A DNA stretch of 64,000 nucleotides from Entomomonas moraniae (GTDB lineage Bacteria > Pseudomonadota > Gammaproteobacteria > Pseudomonadales > Pseudomonadaceae). Of this stretch, positions 27,089 to 34,890 are shown piece after piece (within the stretch, counting starts at the first letter, position 1; every line of letters starts with the position of its first letter). Made by a program: the position numbers and the translations under genes. The notes under the pieces were generated by a model, which saw only the letters and a program-made list of their open reading frames with translations, was not told the DNA's origin and did no database searches. The stretch is taken from positions 744,001 through 808,000 of the forward strand of contig NZ_CP029822.1 of NCBI RefSeq assembly GCF_003991975.1, given 5' to 3'.

Positions 27089-28069
27089 ATGTTAGCACTT
27101 TGGAAAACATGGCAAGACTTAAAGGCCAGAGGAATTATGGGAATTAATCAGCGTAATGGTGATTATATTCTCAAGTACAATAAGAGAAAATATTATCCTG
27201 TAGTGGATGATAAAATTATTACTAAAATGCGTGCTATAAAAGAGGGTATTAAAGTCCCTGAACTTTATGGTGTTATTGAAACAGAGCACGAAATTAGTAA
27301 GTTAAAAACCATATTAGACGGACATAATGATTTTGTCATTAAACCAGCCCAAGGAGCTGGTGGTGATGGAATTATTGTGATTGCTGATCGTTTTGATGAA
27401 AAGCGTTTTAAGACCATTTCAGGTAAGATGATCTCATACTCTGAAATTGAGTACCAAATTTCTAGTATTTTAACAGGATTGTATTCTTTAGGTGGTATGA
27501 GGGATCGTGCTATCATTGAGTATCGAGTGAGTCCCGACCCTATTTTTAAAAGCATTAGTTATGAGGGGGTTCCCGATATACGTATTATTGTATTAATGGG
27601 TTACCCTGTGATGGCTATGCTGCGCTTACCTACTCGTCAATCAAGCGGTAAAGCTAATTTACATCAGGGTGCGATTGGTGTAGGTGTTGACTTGGCAACA
27701 GGTATTACATTAAAAGGGACATGGTTGAATGAAAAGATCTCAAAGCATCCAGATACCAATAATATTGTGAGTGGTGTACAATTACCCGACTGGGATAGTT
27801 TTATGCGATTAGCAACACGTTGCTATGAGCTTTCAGGATTAGGCTATATCGGTGTTGATATGGTTCTAGATCAAGAAAAAGGGCCATTAATTTTAGAGTT
27901 AAATGCACGGCCTGGTTTAAATATCCAGATTGCAAATGATGCCGGTTTAGCTCAGCGTAATCATATTGTTGAAGCGCATTTATCCGAACTGAAAAAGAAG
28001 AAAAGAATTGAAGTTCCTGAAGAAAGGATGCTTTTTTCTCAGAAGAATTTTGCAGTAACTATAAACTAA
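27089..28069 (+). CDS. ATP-grasp alpha-L-glutamate ligase-like protein (RimK-like)
   Basis: A 326-residue cytoplasmic ATP-grasp enzyme. MGINQRNGDYILKYNKRKYYPVVDDK is followed by the ATP-binding FVIKPAQGAGGDGIIVI, then REYRVSPDP-like, and the metal/ATP segment LILELNARPGLNIQIAN. Such enzymes make amide bonds between a carboxylate and an amine using ATP. Together with the periplasmic protease and the 7TM protein it suggests synthesis, export or sensing, and trimming of a short peptide-like product. That pathway is inferred; the product is not known from the sequence. Confidence 0.82.
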   Translation: MLALWKTWQDLKARGIMGINQRNGDYILKYNKRKYYPVVDDKIITKMRAIKEGIKVPELYGVIETEHEISKLKTILDGHNDFVIKPAQGAGGDGIIVIADRFDEKRFKTISGKMISYSEIEYQISSILTGLYSLGGMRDRAIIEYRVSPDPIFKSISYEGVPDIRIIVLMGYPVMAMLRLPTRQSSGKANLHQGAIGVGVDLATGITLKGTWLNEKISKHPDTNNIVSGVQLPDWDSFMRLATRCYELSGLGYIGVDMVLDQEKGPLILELNARPGLNIQIANDAGLAQRNHIVEAHLSELKKKKRIEVPEERMLFSQKNFAVTIN

Positions 28070-28124
28070 ACATATATATAAAAAAGTTTATGTTGTTAGC
28101 TTAATGAGCTATATAAAAAGAGTT

Positions 28125-28173
28125 AAATCTTATATAAAAGCATTTGTCATATAAGGTTTATCTCATATAAGAT
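28125..28173 (+). repeat. Alternative-pairing inverted repeats between ATP-grasp and DUF746 genes
   Basis: AAATCTTATAT (28125-28135) can pair with ATATAAGGTTT (28149-28159; 10 of 11 positions) or with ATATAAGAT (28165-28173; exact over 9). The two hairpins exclude each other. There is no T-run typical of a terminator. Confidence 0.5.
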
Positions 28174-28284
28174 GTACCTTTAGCTAGGCTTTTATGTATT
28201 GAATGCTACTATGACTATAAGTATGTATGAGTAGTAGTGACGTATTTTAATATATTAATGGATTAATATGTGGCAGGAGTCATT

Positions 28285-29169
28285 ATGAAAAAACAAAAAG
28301 AAGTAGATTACTATAAGGTAATTCCTAAATATCTCCATAAAGATGCGGATGCATTAATTGATTATGTAAAATATTTTCCTTATCAATTTCCCACAGAATG
28401 CCCATTCTGTGGTTATAGATCATTCAAGCAAACATCAGGAACTAATACCGCAGGTGAGCCTAGGTTCGTTTGTTATAGTTGTAAGCGTAACTTTAGCCAA
28501 TTAACAGGAACTTATTTCGCTCAAATGAAGCAAATAGAACTATGGCCTGATTTTGTTGCTTTACGTTTAACTGGCATTTCATTAATTAAAATTAAAAATA
28601 TCTTAGGAATGTCGATGCATGCTATTACTAATAGAGAAAAAGCATTGCAGAAGATGGTGAAAGATCTATTCCCTGATTTGGCAGAGTGGTGGTTGCCACA
28701 TCATCAATGGCAAGATCGTCGCTTGACGAGTCAAGTAGAAAAAGAAAAACAAGTATTTATGAGTTTTCTTGACACCTTACTTTATCAAGAAACCTTGGAT
28801 TGTCCTACTTGTGGTAATGTAATGAAACGCTTAGAAGCCTCTAAGCACCGTCCTTATTTTGTTTGTCATCGCTGTAAAACCTCTAAAAACTTATTGAGTA
28901 ATACAGAGTTATTTAGATTAGATCATGTTGATTTATGGCATGCCTACACTAATTATCTAATTAAAGGTGAAAGTAATTTAACAATACAAGACATGTTAAA
29001 GATTTCCCATATTTGTGCACTCAATTGGCGTAAACGCTTTATAAAACAGATGACATCTATGGGGTTGGATGAATTAGTATTCTGGATCAATTGGCAATGG
29101 GGAAGACGGCAAGGCTCTATTAAAGGAGCTGAGATATCTAAATCTAGGAAAAATGATCAAGAGTCATAG
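28285..29169 (+). CDS. DUF746 family protein with two zinc-ribbon modules
   Basis: The start is ATG at 28285, with GGAG 8 bases upstream, rather than GTG at 28270. There are two similar modules. Each begins with a zinc ribbon (CPFCGYRSF...FVCYSCKRNF; CPTCGNVMK...FVCHRCKTSK) and continues with a Trp-rich helical part (LWPDFVALRLTGIS; LWHAYTNYLIKGES). This is the DUF746 layout, reminiscent of the InsA-type N-terminal region of IS1 transposases but without any catalytic domain. No terminal repeats are seen. Probably DNA- or RNA-binding; function unknown. Confidence 0.7.
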   Translation: MKKQKEVDYYKVIPKYLHKDADALIDYVKYFPYQFPTECPFCGYRSFKQTSGTNTAGEPRFVCYSCKRNFSQLTGTYFAQMKQIELWPDFVALRLTGISLIKIKNILGMSMHAITNREKALQKMVKDLFPDLAEWWLPHHQWQDRRLTSQVEKEKQVFMSFLDTLLYQETLDCPTCGNVMKRLEASKHRPYFVCHRCKTSKNLLSNTELFRLDHVDLWHAYTNYLIKGESNLTIQDMLKISHICALNWRKRFIKQMTSMGLDELVFWINWQWGRRQGSIKGAEISKSRKNDQES

Positions 29170-29346
29170 AAAAGATTATTTATAAAATATAACCTTAAAA
29201 ATAATTTAATACTATTAAGTAACTATCTACACGAGTTATTTACTGGTGATAGATTATTTTAGTTGAGATATAATTACTAAACATAGTGGATATCCATAGA
29301 TTTAATGGTTGGGGAGAGTATTAAGCTAGTTTAAGTATTATATTTT

Positions 29347-30261
29347 ATGATTAGCTTTCAAAGTATTATGTATAGAATTTTATCAACTGTTATATTATAT
29401 AATTCAAAAATCAGTGACTCTGAAACATTGCAAAGCCTCTTAGATATAGAGCTTAATAATTCTGTTTGTTTAACGCTTAATATTTGGAATAATGGCCCAT
29501 CACTGTTAGATGAACGTGATGTAAGTGATTATAAAAAAATAGCTGCATCTAAAAATATTACGGTAGCTGTTTATCAAGATATTAGGAATGTTGCTTTAAG
29601 TAAAATTTATAATTTTATTATTAAAAAGGACTGTTTTGATTTTTTTATACCACTAGATCAAGATACTGAAATAAGTAAAGACTATTTTAAAATTATTAGT
29701 AATCATGCGGAATTAGATATTATGCTTCCTCTCGTTTATTCAGGTGAGGATTATACAGATATTAAATTCCCTTTTAATATAGCAAGTAAGCAGGTTATTG
29801 TTCATGAAGAAGAGTTAAATGTAACAGTAGTCACCTCTGTCACATCTGGCTTGGTTATCAGTAATAGGCTTGTAAAACTATTTGCAGATAAAGCATTAAA
29901 TGTTTTTGATGAACGATTTGCTTTTTATGGTATTGATACCGCTTTTTTTCTTAATATCCATGAATTAATTGATAAAAATAATATTAAATGTGGTTGTTTT
30001 GGAAAGATAAAGCATTCTTTATCAACGTATGTGGAAGAAAACGGTCAGGCAAGTTATCGTCGGCGCATGGAGTTTTTATATTATGCGCTACTTTATCGTT
30101 TAAATTATAAAGGAAAATCAAGGTTATCTATTTTAAGTCTAATATTAGCACGTCTATTTACAGGACGTATAAGAGATTTTAAGGGGGTAAAAAATGCATT
30201 GTATTGTCTTTTTTATAAGCAACACCCGAGGTCTGCAATTAATATTAGTTTAAATAAGTAG
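29347..30261 (+). CDS. Family 2-like glycosyltransferase
   Basis: A 304-residue protein with a GT-A-like layout: RILSTVILYNSKISDSETLQSLL at the start, LNIWNNGPS, then a DxD-type site in FFIPLDQDTEISKDY around residue 100, and DERFAFYGIDTAFFL, typical of rhamnosyltransferase-like enzymes. A shorter start at 29368 (MYRIL) is equally possible; neither start has a convincing ribosome site. It pairs with the next gene, 18 bases away. Likely role: adding a sugar to lipopolysaccharide or another surface glycan. The acceptor is unknown. Confidence 0.72.
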   Translation: MISFQSIMYRILSTVILYNSKISDSETLQSLLDIELNNSVCLTLNIWNNGPSLLDERDVSDYKKIAASKNITVAVYQDIRNVALSKIYNFIIKKDCFDFFIPLDQDTEISKDYFKIISNHAELDIMLPLVYSGEDYTDIKFPFNIASKQVIVHEEELNVTVVTSVTSGLVISNRLVKLFADKALNVFDERFAFYGIDTAFFLNIHELIDKNNIKCGCFGKIKHSLSTYVEENGQASYRRRMEFLYYALLYRLNYKGKSRLSILSLILARLFTGRIRDFKGVKNALYCLFYKQHPRSAINISLNK

Positions 30262-30279
30262 TTTAAAAGCATATTTTAT

Positions 30280-30903
30280 ATGAATATTATTCGATTTTTA
30301 AAAGAAAAATATCAACGTGAAAAATTTAAGGACTACCTAAAGAAACAACATCCTTTAGAGTGGGGGCAGTTAAAGTTTAAGTATCGTTATCCACAGTATG
30401 AGTATGGCTATGGCAGCTATGGTACTCCCTTAGTAGAGCATGCAAGTAAAGATGCTCAATTAAAAATAGGCTCTTTTTGTTCCATTGCTGGGGGCGTCAA
30501 GATTCTATTAGGGGGTAATCATAATATAGAGGCAGTGACGACCTTCCCATTTTATGAACGACTACCTAATATGGCCCGACACAATGAAACAAAAGGTGAT
30601 GTTATTATTGGTAGCGATGTTTGGTTAGCAACTGATTGTTTGATTTTATCGGGTGTAACGATAGGCCATGGCGTCGTTGTTGCAGCAAGATCTGTCGTAA
30701 CTAAGGATATTCCACCTTATGCTGTTGTCGGGGGGAATCCTGCTAAAATTATTCGTTATCGCTTTTCTGAAGAAGTCATACAAGCTTTATTAGCTAATCC
30801 ATGGTGGGACATGCCAAAAGATGAGATTATCAACATTGCTTCCTTATTGTGCTCTAGTGACATGCAAGGATTGTTAGATTATATGAAGAACCGAAAAGAA
30901 TAG
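30280..30903 (+). CDS. Hexapeptide-repeat (XAT/CatB-type) acetyltransferase
   Basis: 207 residues with left-handed beta-helix repeats: LKIGSFCSIAGGVKILLGGNHN, VIIGSDVWLATDCLILSGVTIGHGVVVAARSVVTKDIPPYAVVGGNPAKIIRYRF. The catalytic His candidate is in GGNHN. The fold and the PWWDMP element match xenobiotic/CatB-like O-acetyltransferases. Beside a glycosyltransferase, a sugar O-acetylation role is more likely than chloramphenicol resistance. Confidence 0.82.
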   Translation: MNIIRFLKEKYQREKFKDYLKKQHPLEWGQLKFKYRYPQYEYGYGSYGTPLVEHASKDAQLKIGSFCSIAGGVKILLGGNHNIEAVTTFPFYERLPNMARHNETKGDVIIGSDVWLATDCLILSGVTIGHGVVVAARSVVTKDIPPYAVVGGNPAKIIRYRFSEEVIQALLANPWWDMPKDEIINIASLLCSSDMQGLLDYMKNRKE

Positions 30904-30912
30904 AGAAATGTC

Positions 30913-30947
30913 TATAAAGCCTATATTGGAGATACATAGGCTTTATA
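30913..30947. terminator. Hairpin terminator between acetyltransferase and LysR genes
   Basis: Perfect 12-bp arms TATAAAGCCTAT (30913-30924) and ATAGGCTTTATA (30936-30947) with an 11-base loop, between convergent genes. Confidence 0.8.
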
Positions 30948-30967
30948 AAATAAAAGATTCAATATGT

Positions 30968-31891
30968 CTAGTTTAAAAACTTTACATTATGAGTATATAA
31001 GGTCGGGAGTTGTTTAAGTAAAAAGTTTTTTAATAGAAGTAGTGTCTTTTCCTTTGCAGTGTCTTTAGGCCAAACCATGTAGTAACCATCGCCCGTCGAA
31101 ACAGCCGTCGGAAAAGGTAAATAGAGGTTTCCTTTTTCTAATTCTGATGAAACGAGCATAAGATCATTTACAGAAACTCCAGTACCTTGTAGTGCTGCTG
31201 AAATACCTTGATCTAATGTGTCAAATACTTGCCCACGTCTAATATCAACTTCATGTGATAATTTTTGTCTATCAAGCCATCTTTTCCAGTCGCGTCTATC
31301 AAATGAGGGATGTAGTAACTCCATCTTCTCCAAGCTTTTTATCGTAAATGGATCGTTGGGTGAATGGTAGCTGGGTGAGCAAATAGGTATAAGCCATTCA
31401 TCAAATAATTTAAAACAATTATAATTAGGGCCGAATTTTCCATCCGTCAGTAATATAGCGCAATCATAAGGTTCAGAGTAAAAGTCAACGTTATCAATAT
31501 CCATCCAAATGCTTGAAAGTTGGATAGGATGACTAGGGTGTTCACCTTTAAATACATTAATTGCTTTGAGTAACCAGCGTGCAGTGAGTGACGAAGGAAC
31601 TTTTAGTCGAATTGCATGTGGGTTGTCTCTGAATAACAGGCAAGCTCTTTCTATTATTGCAAAGCCAAGTTTTAACTCTTCTGCTAGTGTCTTTCCCTGA
31701 TCTGTGAGTGTTAATCGAGGGCCATTTCTTTCGAACAAATGATAGCCGAGGATATCCTCCAATGTACGGATGTGGCGACTAATCGCACTTTGGGTCAAAG
31801 AAAGTTCGTTTGCGGCTTGTGTAAAAGAGCAGTGGCGGGCGGCGACCTCAAAAGCTCGTAAAGCGTATAGCGGTGGAGTTTGTTTAGACAT
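30968..31891 (-). CDS. LysR-family regulator, GcvA-like
   Basis: About 307 residues. The N-terminal helix-turn-helix is PPLYALRAFEVAARHCSFTQAANELSLTQSAISRHIRTLEDILG, typical of the GcvA branch. The C-terminal half is the periplasmic-binding-like effector domain. ATG at 31891 (MSKQTPP) is preferred over GTG at 31900 by comparison with GcvA starts. It is divergent from the YqcI/YcgG-LysE pair and so probably controls it. Confidence 0.85.
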   Translation of the reverse strand: MSKQTPPLYALRAFEVAARHCSFTQAANELSLTQSAISRHIRTLEDILGYHLFERNGPRLTLTDQGKTLAEELKLGFAIIERACLLFRDNPHAIRLKVPSSLTARWLLKAINVFKGEHPSHPIQLSSIWMDIDNVDFYSEPYDCAILLTDGKFGPNYNCFKLFDEWLIPICSPSYHSPNDPFTIKSLEKMELLHPSFDRRDWKRWLDRQKLSHEVDIRRGQVFDTLDQGISAALQGTGVSVNDLMLVSSELEKGNLYLPFPTAVSTGDGYYMVWPKDTAKEKTLLLLKNFLLKQLPTLYTHNVKFLN

Positions 31892-32018
31892 ATTTTTCAC
31901 GATTATGATAAAAATTCATAGTAAGCCACAAATTTTTACGTTTTTCAATAGTTAAATAAGACAGCATTATCTTCACCTCATGGAATTAGAAAAGTTTAGT
32001 TACTTTTATGAGGTATAT

Positions 32019-32777
32019 ATGGAATCAACTTATAAGTACATCATTAACCGCAATGATGTGTGCAGTAATAGTTTTTTGAATAATTTGTTTTTTAGATCAT
32101 GGATGGTGAGGGCCTTAAGTTGTTTTGAGTCTTCAGTAAATAATAATGAGTTTCCATGTTTATTTGGAAAGAAAGTTATTAAGTTAAAAAAGTTTTTTTT
32201 ATTCTTTTCCTCGATTAGTAGACCAATGGATGACCTTGTTGCTGCATTTATTGAGTATACTAATTTTGTAAAGGAAGTACCTGTTAGAGAAAGGATCTAT
32301 AGTCCTTTTGTTGTATTTTTAGAGAAAAATACCTTTTCTACACTAAAAGATGAACATCAATATGGATGGTCAATATTACAAATGTTACATGATAGAGATA
32401 AGTCTTCTTGGCCTCTTGATGTACCAAAAGATACAGAGAATGAAAAATGGTCCTTTTGTTTTAATGGTCTTCCTTTATTTGTCAATATTAGTTGTCCTCA
32501 ACATAAGCTCATGAAAAGTCGTAACCTAGGAGACTATGTGGTGTTAGTTATCAATCCAAGAGAGAATTTTGATGAAGTGGCTAGCCTTTCTTCAAAAGGT
32601 GGTCGAAGTGTAAGAGAAACGATAAGAAATAGAATAAAGATGTATAATGATGGTGTTGTTCCATCGACGCTAGGTGTTTATGGAGAAAAAGGAAATTACG
32701 AGTGGAGACAGTATCAGCTTGAAGAGCCAGGAGGACTAGAGCTGAAAGAGTGTCCTTTACATATAAGGAAGTCGTAA
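32019..32777 (+). CDS. YqcI/YcgG family protein
   Basis: About 252 residues from ATG at 32019, which has GAGG 6 bases upstream; the in-frame ATG at 31980 has no ribosome site. Family marks are WSFCFNGLPLFVNISCPQHKLMKSRNLGDYVVLVINPRENFDEVAS, then RETIRNRIKMYND and a C-terminal YGEKGNYEWRQYQL. From memory, characterised relatives (GntA of guanitoxin synthesis, DcsA-like proteins) are heme-dependent N-hydroxylases of guanidino compounds; whether this one is cannot be told here. Its stop codon abuts the ATG of a LysE-type exporter, so product export is plausible. Confidence 0.72.
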   Translation: MESTYKYIINRNDVCSNSFLNNLFFRSWMVRALSCFESSVNNNEFPCLFGKKVIKLKKFFLFFSSISRPMDDLVAAFIEYTNFVKEVPVRERIYSPFVVFLEKNTFSTLKDEHQYGWSILQMLHDRDKSSWPLDVPKDTENEKWSFCFNGLPLFVNISCPQHKLMKSRNLGDYVVLVINPRENFDEVASLSSKGGRSVRETIRNRIKMYNDGVVPSTLGVYGEKGNYEWRQYQLEEPGGLELKECPLHIRKS

Positions 32778-33410
32778 ATGGATTTTAATTTATTGATAAT
32801 TTACGTGATAACAGTCTTAATGTTAATTGCAACGCCAGGGCCTGTGGTTTTTTTAGTTATAAATACTACAATAAAGTCAGGCCCCTCCACAGCGCTAAGA
32901 ACTGTTTTAGGAACCAACTGGGCTTCTTTGGTACTAATTGTCATTGCGGTACTTATTATTTCAACAAGCTTAGTTATTAGTCCGAAGTTATTTAGTCTGA
33001 TAAGTTTATTAGGATGTTTGTTTATTGGTTATATGGCAATTAATACCATCAGAGAAGCACTATCTTTAGATAAAGAGTATGTTTTTAAGCAAGAGCAATT
33101 GGTTGTAAAAAATGGAGGACTTTTAAATGGTTTCTTGATAGGGTTATCCAATCCCAAAGATATCATCTTTTTTGTTTCATTTTTTCCACAATTTATTAAA
33201 GTAACAGATTCCTTTAATAAAAGTATTTTTTTATTAACATTACTTTGGATTCTGTTAGATTTTTTAATCTTAGGCTTCTATATCGTATTTATTCGTAGGG
33301 TATCGACACCTAAAGTCAAAAATATAATTGTGTTATTTTCAGGCTTTATCTTGTTAGTTATTGCGATGATTGGTTTCTTATACAGTTTTTTTGAGCTAAT
33401 TTCGGTTTAA
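32778..33410 (+). CDS. LysE/RhtB family amino-acid exporter
   Basis: A 210-residue inner-membrane protein with six hydrophobic helices. The N-terminal signature ATPGPVVFLVINTTIKSGPSTALRTVLGTN and the middle GLSNPKDIIFFVSFFPQF motif are diagnostic of LysE/RhtB carriers, which export amino acids or derivatives by proton antiport. The start ATG follows the previous gene's TAA directly, so they are translationally coupled. Confidence 0.88.
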   Translation: MDFNLLIIYVITVLMLIATPGPVVFLVINTTIKSGPSTALRTVLGTNWASLVLIVIAVLIISTSLVISPKLFSLISLLGCLFIGYMAINTIREALSLDKEYVFKQEQLVVKNGGLLNGFLIGLSNPKDIIFFVSFFPQFIKVTDSFNKSIFLLTLLWILLDFLILGFYIVFIRRVSTPKVKNIIVLFSGFILLVIAMIGFLYSFFELISV

Positions 33411-33419
33411 TGGCATTGT

Positions 33420-33444
33420 ATAGGGATTATTGAGTAATCCCTAT
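33420..33444. terminator. Hairpin between convergent LysE gene and phosphopantetheinyl transferase gene
   Basis: Perfect 10-bp arms ATAGGGATTA / TAATCCCTAT with a 5-base loop. The transferase stop codon lies in the left arm. Confidence 0.75.
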
Positions 33445-34140
33445 CATGCTCCAAATATAGCCTTCTTTAAGACAATATAATCCTTTTATGGTTTTTCCTT
33501 TCTTCCAGTCGACTGATAAATCAATTAATAGTCTTAAAGTAATTTCACCAGAATAATCCCATGTGATTATTTCTGCATCGTGAAAGTAAAAATATTTCTT
33601 TGTAATAGGGAATAATGCTTTAAAAAGGCTTTCTTTTATAGAAAAAGCTAAGGTTATAAAAAAAGAAATATCATCTTTGGCTAATGTGAGTTCCTGTTCA
33701 TTAACTATGTGTGATGCTAGTTTTTTACTCCGATGCTCGGTTAGTAATAATTCTATATCTAAGCCTACAGTTATCCAAAATTTTGTTTCAGCTACAATGG
33801 CGGCTGCTACGTGATGGCTATGAGTAATACTGCCAACAGTAAAGGCGGGCCATGATGGCGACCTATCTTGTTGAGAAATAGGAAGCATTGAAATCCCAAG
33901 ATGAGATAATGCATTTTTTGTACAAATTCTTCCTGCAAGGTATTCTGCTTTTCTTTTAATATTGGCATTTTTCATCTGCTCAGGAAGAGGGATATTAAAT
34001 TTTAAGTGCAGATCGTCATGGTAACTAGGTACATGGTACGAGCAATGATATAAATAGATTTGATTAACTGGCGGCTTAGTTGGAAAAGGCCATGTATTCG
34101 AAAGCAATGTATAAAAAGTTGGTATAGGTTCAGAGTTCAT
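33427..34140 (-). CDS. 4'-phosphopantetheinyl transferase, EntD/PcpS-like
   Basis: Transfers phosphopantetheine from CoA to acyl- or peptidyl-carrier proteins. In 237 residues (Pseudomonas PcpS is of similar length): RICTKNALSHLG, SITHSHHVAAAIVA, the metal-site GLDIE near residue 120, and the signature FSIKESLFKALFPI. In pseudomonads one such enzyme can serve fatty-acid, siderophore and other carrier proteins. No carrier-protein or NRPS gene lies in the window, so it is probably the general housekeeping enzyme. Confidence 0.85.
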   Translation of the reverse strand: MNSEPIPTFYTLLSNTWPFPTKPPVNQIYLYHCSYHVPSYHDDLHLKFNIPLPEQMKNANIKRKAEYLAGRICTKNALSHLGISMLPISQQDRSPSWPAFTVGSITHSHHVAAAIVAETKFWITVGLDIELLLTEHRSKKLASHIVNEQELTLAKDDISFFITLAFSIKESLFKALFPITKKYFYFHDAEIITWDYSGEITLRLLIDLSVDWKKGKTIKGLYCLKEGYIWSMIGITQ

Positions 34141-34207
34141 GACATTTATGGTCGTTATAAAAACGCTATTTTATCTTAAATATGATTTATAAAAATACCT
34201 AAAAAAT

Positions 34208-34258
34208 TTACATGTGATGCTATTGATTTTATTACATGTGAGTGATATAGTTTACTCA
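34208..34258 (+). promoter_or_regulatory. Sigma70-type promoter with direct repeats before the DUF2170 gene; possible leaderless start
   Basis: TTGATT (34223-34228), a 17-base spacer and TATAGT (34246-34251) form a good promoter. Counting 7 bases from the -10 end gives a transcription start at about 34258, the A of the ATG, and no Shine-Dalgarno is seen. TTACATGTGA occurs twice, at 34208-34217 and 34232-34241, flanking the -35 box at a 24-base period, as an activator or repressor site might. Confidence 0.6.
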
Positions 34259-34875
34259 TGGAAACGAAAACATCAGCATATTATCAACGATTATATCGTC
34301 AACGCTTGCGAGAGCAAGGGCTTGTGAAAAAAGAGGTTTGGATACTCCCAGAGCATACACGAAAGCTACTGGATGTTGAAAAACAACTACGTCAACCATC
34401 TGGAATGCCTATAACAGTAGCAATAGGGGAGAAGAATATGGCTGCAACAGCTTCATTATGGACTACCAATAAGTTATTTGATGCACTATCTGCTATTGAT
34501 CTATTTAAAGGTGGTAGCGCAACTGTTGAGTTAGTAGAAGGAACTGACCCAAGTCTGCATATTATTATGCATGATGTTGGAGATTTGCCCATATTTTTAA
34601 GTGTTGTGGGTGAGCAAATTATTGTTGAAAGTATCTTATGGCCAGTGGATTCAGTTAGAAATCCGCAAGTTTTTAATGAAGAAATATTGAGGGCTCACAA
34701 GTTCTTTCCTCTTTCTACTGTAGGCATTGAACGATTAGCAGAAAATGATTTTTACATTATGTTTGGTGCATTAAGTGCTGAGTCAACGCTATCAAACGTA
34801 ACATTTGAAATTGAAATGTTGGCGGATAATGTGATCAAGGCGACTGAAGCATTCGAATCATACTTAAAGGCTTAA
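34258..34875 (+). CDS. DUF2170 family protein (YjfI-like), first gene of the PspA/flotillin/ATPase cluster
   Basis: A 205-residue soluble protein. The first 45 residues (SAYYQRLYRQRLREQGLVKKEVWILPEHTRKLLDVE) are basic and look like a small DNA- or RNA-binding head. The rest matches DUF2170/YjfI: acidic strands around VELVEGTDPSLHIIMHDVGDLPIFLSVVGEQIIVESILWP. In E. coli yjfI precedes the PspA paralogue yjfJ, as here. The function is unknown; the head suggests a regulator or adaptor. It is followed by the pspA-like gene after 15 bases. Confidence 0.75.
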   Translation: METKTSAYYQRLYRQRLREQGLVKKEVWILPEHTRKLLDVEKQLRQPSGMPITVAIGEKNMAATASLWTTNKLFDALSAIDLFKGGSATVELVEGTDPSLHIIMHDVGDLPIFLSVVGEQIIVESILWPVDSVRNPQVFNEEILRAHKFFPLSTVGIERLAENDFYIMFGALSAESTLSNVTFEIEMLADNVIKATEAFESYLKA

Positions 34876-34890
34876 AAGGGGGAGAATAAA

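Noticed and set aside
28285-29169. Insertion sequence
   Set aside because: Zinc ribbons resemble IS1 InsA, but there is no catalytic domain, no terminal inverted repeats and no target duplication visible.
30280-30903. Chloramphenicol acetyltransferase resistance gene
   Set aside because: The hexapeptide fold matches CatB broadly, but pairing with a glycosyltransferase makes a sugar O-acetyltransferase more likely.
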